Shown in pieces: positions 4,818-5,980 of a stretch of DNA of 5,980 nt. Position 1 is the first letter of the stretch, and every line of letters begins with the position of its first letter. The DNA lies in assembly GCA_027490345.1 (NCBI GenBank), contig JAIXYF010000122.1:1-5980 (forward strand). Direction: 5' to 3'. The position numbers and the translations under genes were made by a program. Below the pieces are notes generated by a model. The model worked only from the letters and a program-made list of their open reading frames with translations, was not told where the DNA came from and ran no database searches. This DNA is from Novosphingobium sp. (GTDB lineage: Bacteria; Pseudomonadota; Alphaproteobacteria; Sphingomonadales; Sphingomonadaceae).

Positions 4818-5980
4818 TGTGCTCCGAGGTACTTGTCGATCACCATCTGGAAATGGCGGATGCGCGTTTCCTGATAAGCGCCGAGTTGCTGGACGCCGGT
4901 GGCGCTGGCGCGGAAGCCCTGCTGCTGGGCGCGCAAGTTGTCGGTATCCTGATCGTAGACATGGCCCATGGCCGCATCGAAGCCGGGGGCCGAGGAATAG
5001 CTCTCGCGCTCCGCTACGTGATAGGGTTCGGGCGGTTCGGGCGCGGGGCCACCAGCCGGGTTGGGGCGCAGGAACAGGATTTCGAACAGCGTGCGTTCCG
5101 GATCGCTGCCGATCGGGCGGAAGCGATAGACCATCGGCAGCGAGAGGCCGGGGAACAGCACCATGTTGGGGAACACGTGGTATTCGATGGTGTCGATCAT
5201 CTCGCTATCGGAAACAGCGGAGAGATCGGCGCCGTATTGTGCGCCCAGCGCGCCGCGCAAGTGGCGGGCCATTACAGTGCGCGCGGTTTCGCCCGGCGGG
5301 ACGGCGAGTGCGTCCCCGCGCGAGTCTGCATCGCCGAGGATCATGGTGGCGAGCAGTTCTTCCTCGCTCAGCGGCTGGGCGAGGTGGGGGGAATTGACCC
5401 CGCTCGCTGCGTAGAACCGGGTCACGTGGTCCGAATGGCAATCATATTGCACGTTGGCGTCGCCCACGCCCTTGAGCAGCTGCGGATGTGTTTCGAGCAC
5501 GTGGTAGGATTCGAGGAACGCTTCCTGCGCGGTCTTCCAGTTGCAGGGCAGCTCCTTTGCCACATGCACCGAGACATGGCGGTTCGCGATGTCCCAGTCC
5601 TTGAAGTGTTCGGGCAGGGGGGCGAGGAATTCTTCGAGGCTTGGCCCTGCTGGCGAAGGATTGATGAACACGAAGCCGCCCCAGTGGCCGATGCGCACTT
5701 CGGGCAGGTTGGTCTTCGCAGGATCGACATGCGCGAAATCCCACGCGCAAGGCACAGCCTTCAGCACCCCATCGTTGCTCCAGGTCCAGCCGTGGTAGGG
5801 GCAGCGCAGATCCTGGCCCGAGCCGATGCCTTCGCCGCGCTTGAACTTGGTCGCGCGGTGGAGGCACGAATTGACGAAGCCCTTCACGCTGCCGTCTTCC
5901 TGCCGCACGACGACATAGGAGAGGTGGGCGACTTCGTAGGTGTAGAAGTCGCCGGGTTCGGGGATGTGATCCTCGCGGCA
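4814..5980 (-). CDS. Rieske non-heme iron oxygenase, alpha subunit (N-terminus beyond right edge)
   Basis: The second Rieske oxygenase alpha subunit; 388 residues are inside the window. Counting from the right edge, the [2Fe-2S] ligands are Cys39-x-His41 (CLHR) and Cys60-x2-His63 (CPYHGWTW). The catalytic iron site is EAFLESYHVLETHPQ, with His160 and His165, and the likely carboxylate ligand is Asp345 in DQDTDNLRAQQQG. Glu157 takes the bridging position. Spacing between these motifs is almost identical to the complete copy at 1907-3250, so about 55 N-terminal residues are missing and full length should be near 445. The GTG codon at 5908 is internal, because the frame stays open to the edge and encodes family-like sequence (DHIPEPGDFYTYEV). 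The stop overlaps the next gene. Substrate and redox partners are unknown, and the two copies differ enough to suggest different reactions. Confidence 0.92.
   Translation of the reverse strand, partial: CREDHIPEPGDFYTYEVAHLSYVVVRQEDGSVKGFVNSCLHRATKFKRGEGIGSGQDLRCPYHGWTWSNDGVLKAVPCAWDFAHVDPAKTNLPEVRIGHWGGFVFINPSPAGPSLEEFLAPLPEHFKDWDIANRHVSVHVAKELPCNWKTAQEAFLESYHVLETHPQLLKGVGDANVQYDCHSDHVTRFYAASGVNSPHLAQPLSEEELLATMILGDADSRGDALAVPPGETARTVMARHLRGALGAQYGADLSAVSDSEMIDTIEYHVFPNMVLFPGLSLPMVYRFRPIGSDPERTLFEILFLRPNPAGGPAPEPPEPYHVAERESYSSAPGFDAAMGHVYDQDTDNLRAQQQGFRASATGVQQLGAYQETRIRHFQMVIDKYLGAQ

Larger units (their letters stand above)
934..5980 (-). other. Putative six-gene catabolic operon (Rieske-SnoaL-VOC-SnoaL-Rieske-LuxR)
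   Basis: All six minus-strand genes read in one direction. Junctions in order of transcription are a 4-nt overlap, then gaps of 11, 17, 15 and 64 nt. No promoter-sized gap or terminator with a T-tract occurs between the genes, so a single transcript from a promoter beyond the right edge is the simplest reading. The 64-nt gap before the regulator, with its hairpin and very strong ribosome binding site, is the only place where separate control looks likely. No terminator was found after the regulator. The 144 nt between its stop and the receptor terminator/hairpin block contain the tandem repeat and no further gene. Confidence 0.75.

Noticed and set aside
5906..5908. GTG start for the right-hand Rieske gene
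   Set aside because: The frame is open to the window edge with sequence typical of the family upstream, and starting here would remove the beginning of the Rieske domain.

Overview
The window looks like GC-rich alphaproteobacterial DNA, most probably from a sphingomonad (Novosphingobium/Sphingobium-type). The reasons are strong G/C preference at third codon positions, a TonB-dependent receptor with a long Ala/Gly/Asn-rich loop, and a LuxR-type regulator next to Rieske oxygenase genes. The genus is an inference from gene content and style. Nothing in the sequence fixes it.

Layout. The left end (1-764, + strand) is the 3' end of a TonB-dependent outer-membrane receptor gene. It is followed by a nine-G run, a long hairpin (781-814) and a textbook intrinsic terminator (824-853). 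Everything to the right is on the minus strand and appears to be one tightly packed operon, transcribed from right to left: a Rieske oxygenase alpha subunit cut by the right edge (4814-5980), a SnoaL/NTF2-like protein (4290-4817), a VOC/glyoxalase-fold protein (3724-4278), a second SnoaL/NTF2-like protein (3266-3706), a second, complete Rieske oxygenase alpha subunit (1907-3250), and a LuxR-family regulator (934-1842). The first junction overlaps by 4 nt and the next three gaps are 11, 17 and 15 nt. The last gap is 64 nt and has a strong hairpin at its upstream edge. The regulator ends inside an 8-bp tandem repeat (909-946), facing the receptor gene tail to tail.

How the genes may work together. 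Two mononuclear-iron Rieske oxygenases, two small proteins that keep the Asp/His pair of SnoaL-fold dehydratases and dehydrochlorinases, and one VOC metalloprotein suggest a catabolic module for an aromatic, alicyclic or steroid-like compound. The receptor could import the substrate and the LuxR-type protein could sense it or a product. The substrate cannot be read from the sequence. No ferredoxin, reductase or classical dioxygenase beta subunit is present in the window, so the redox partners must be encoded elsewhere. No tRNA, rRNA, CRISPR array or insertion sequence was seen, and the operon promoter lies beyond the right edge.
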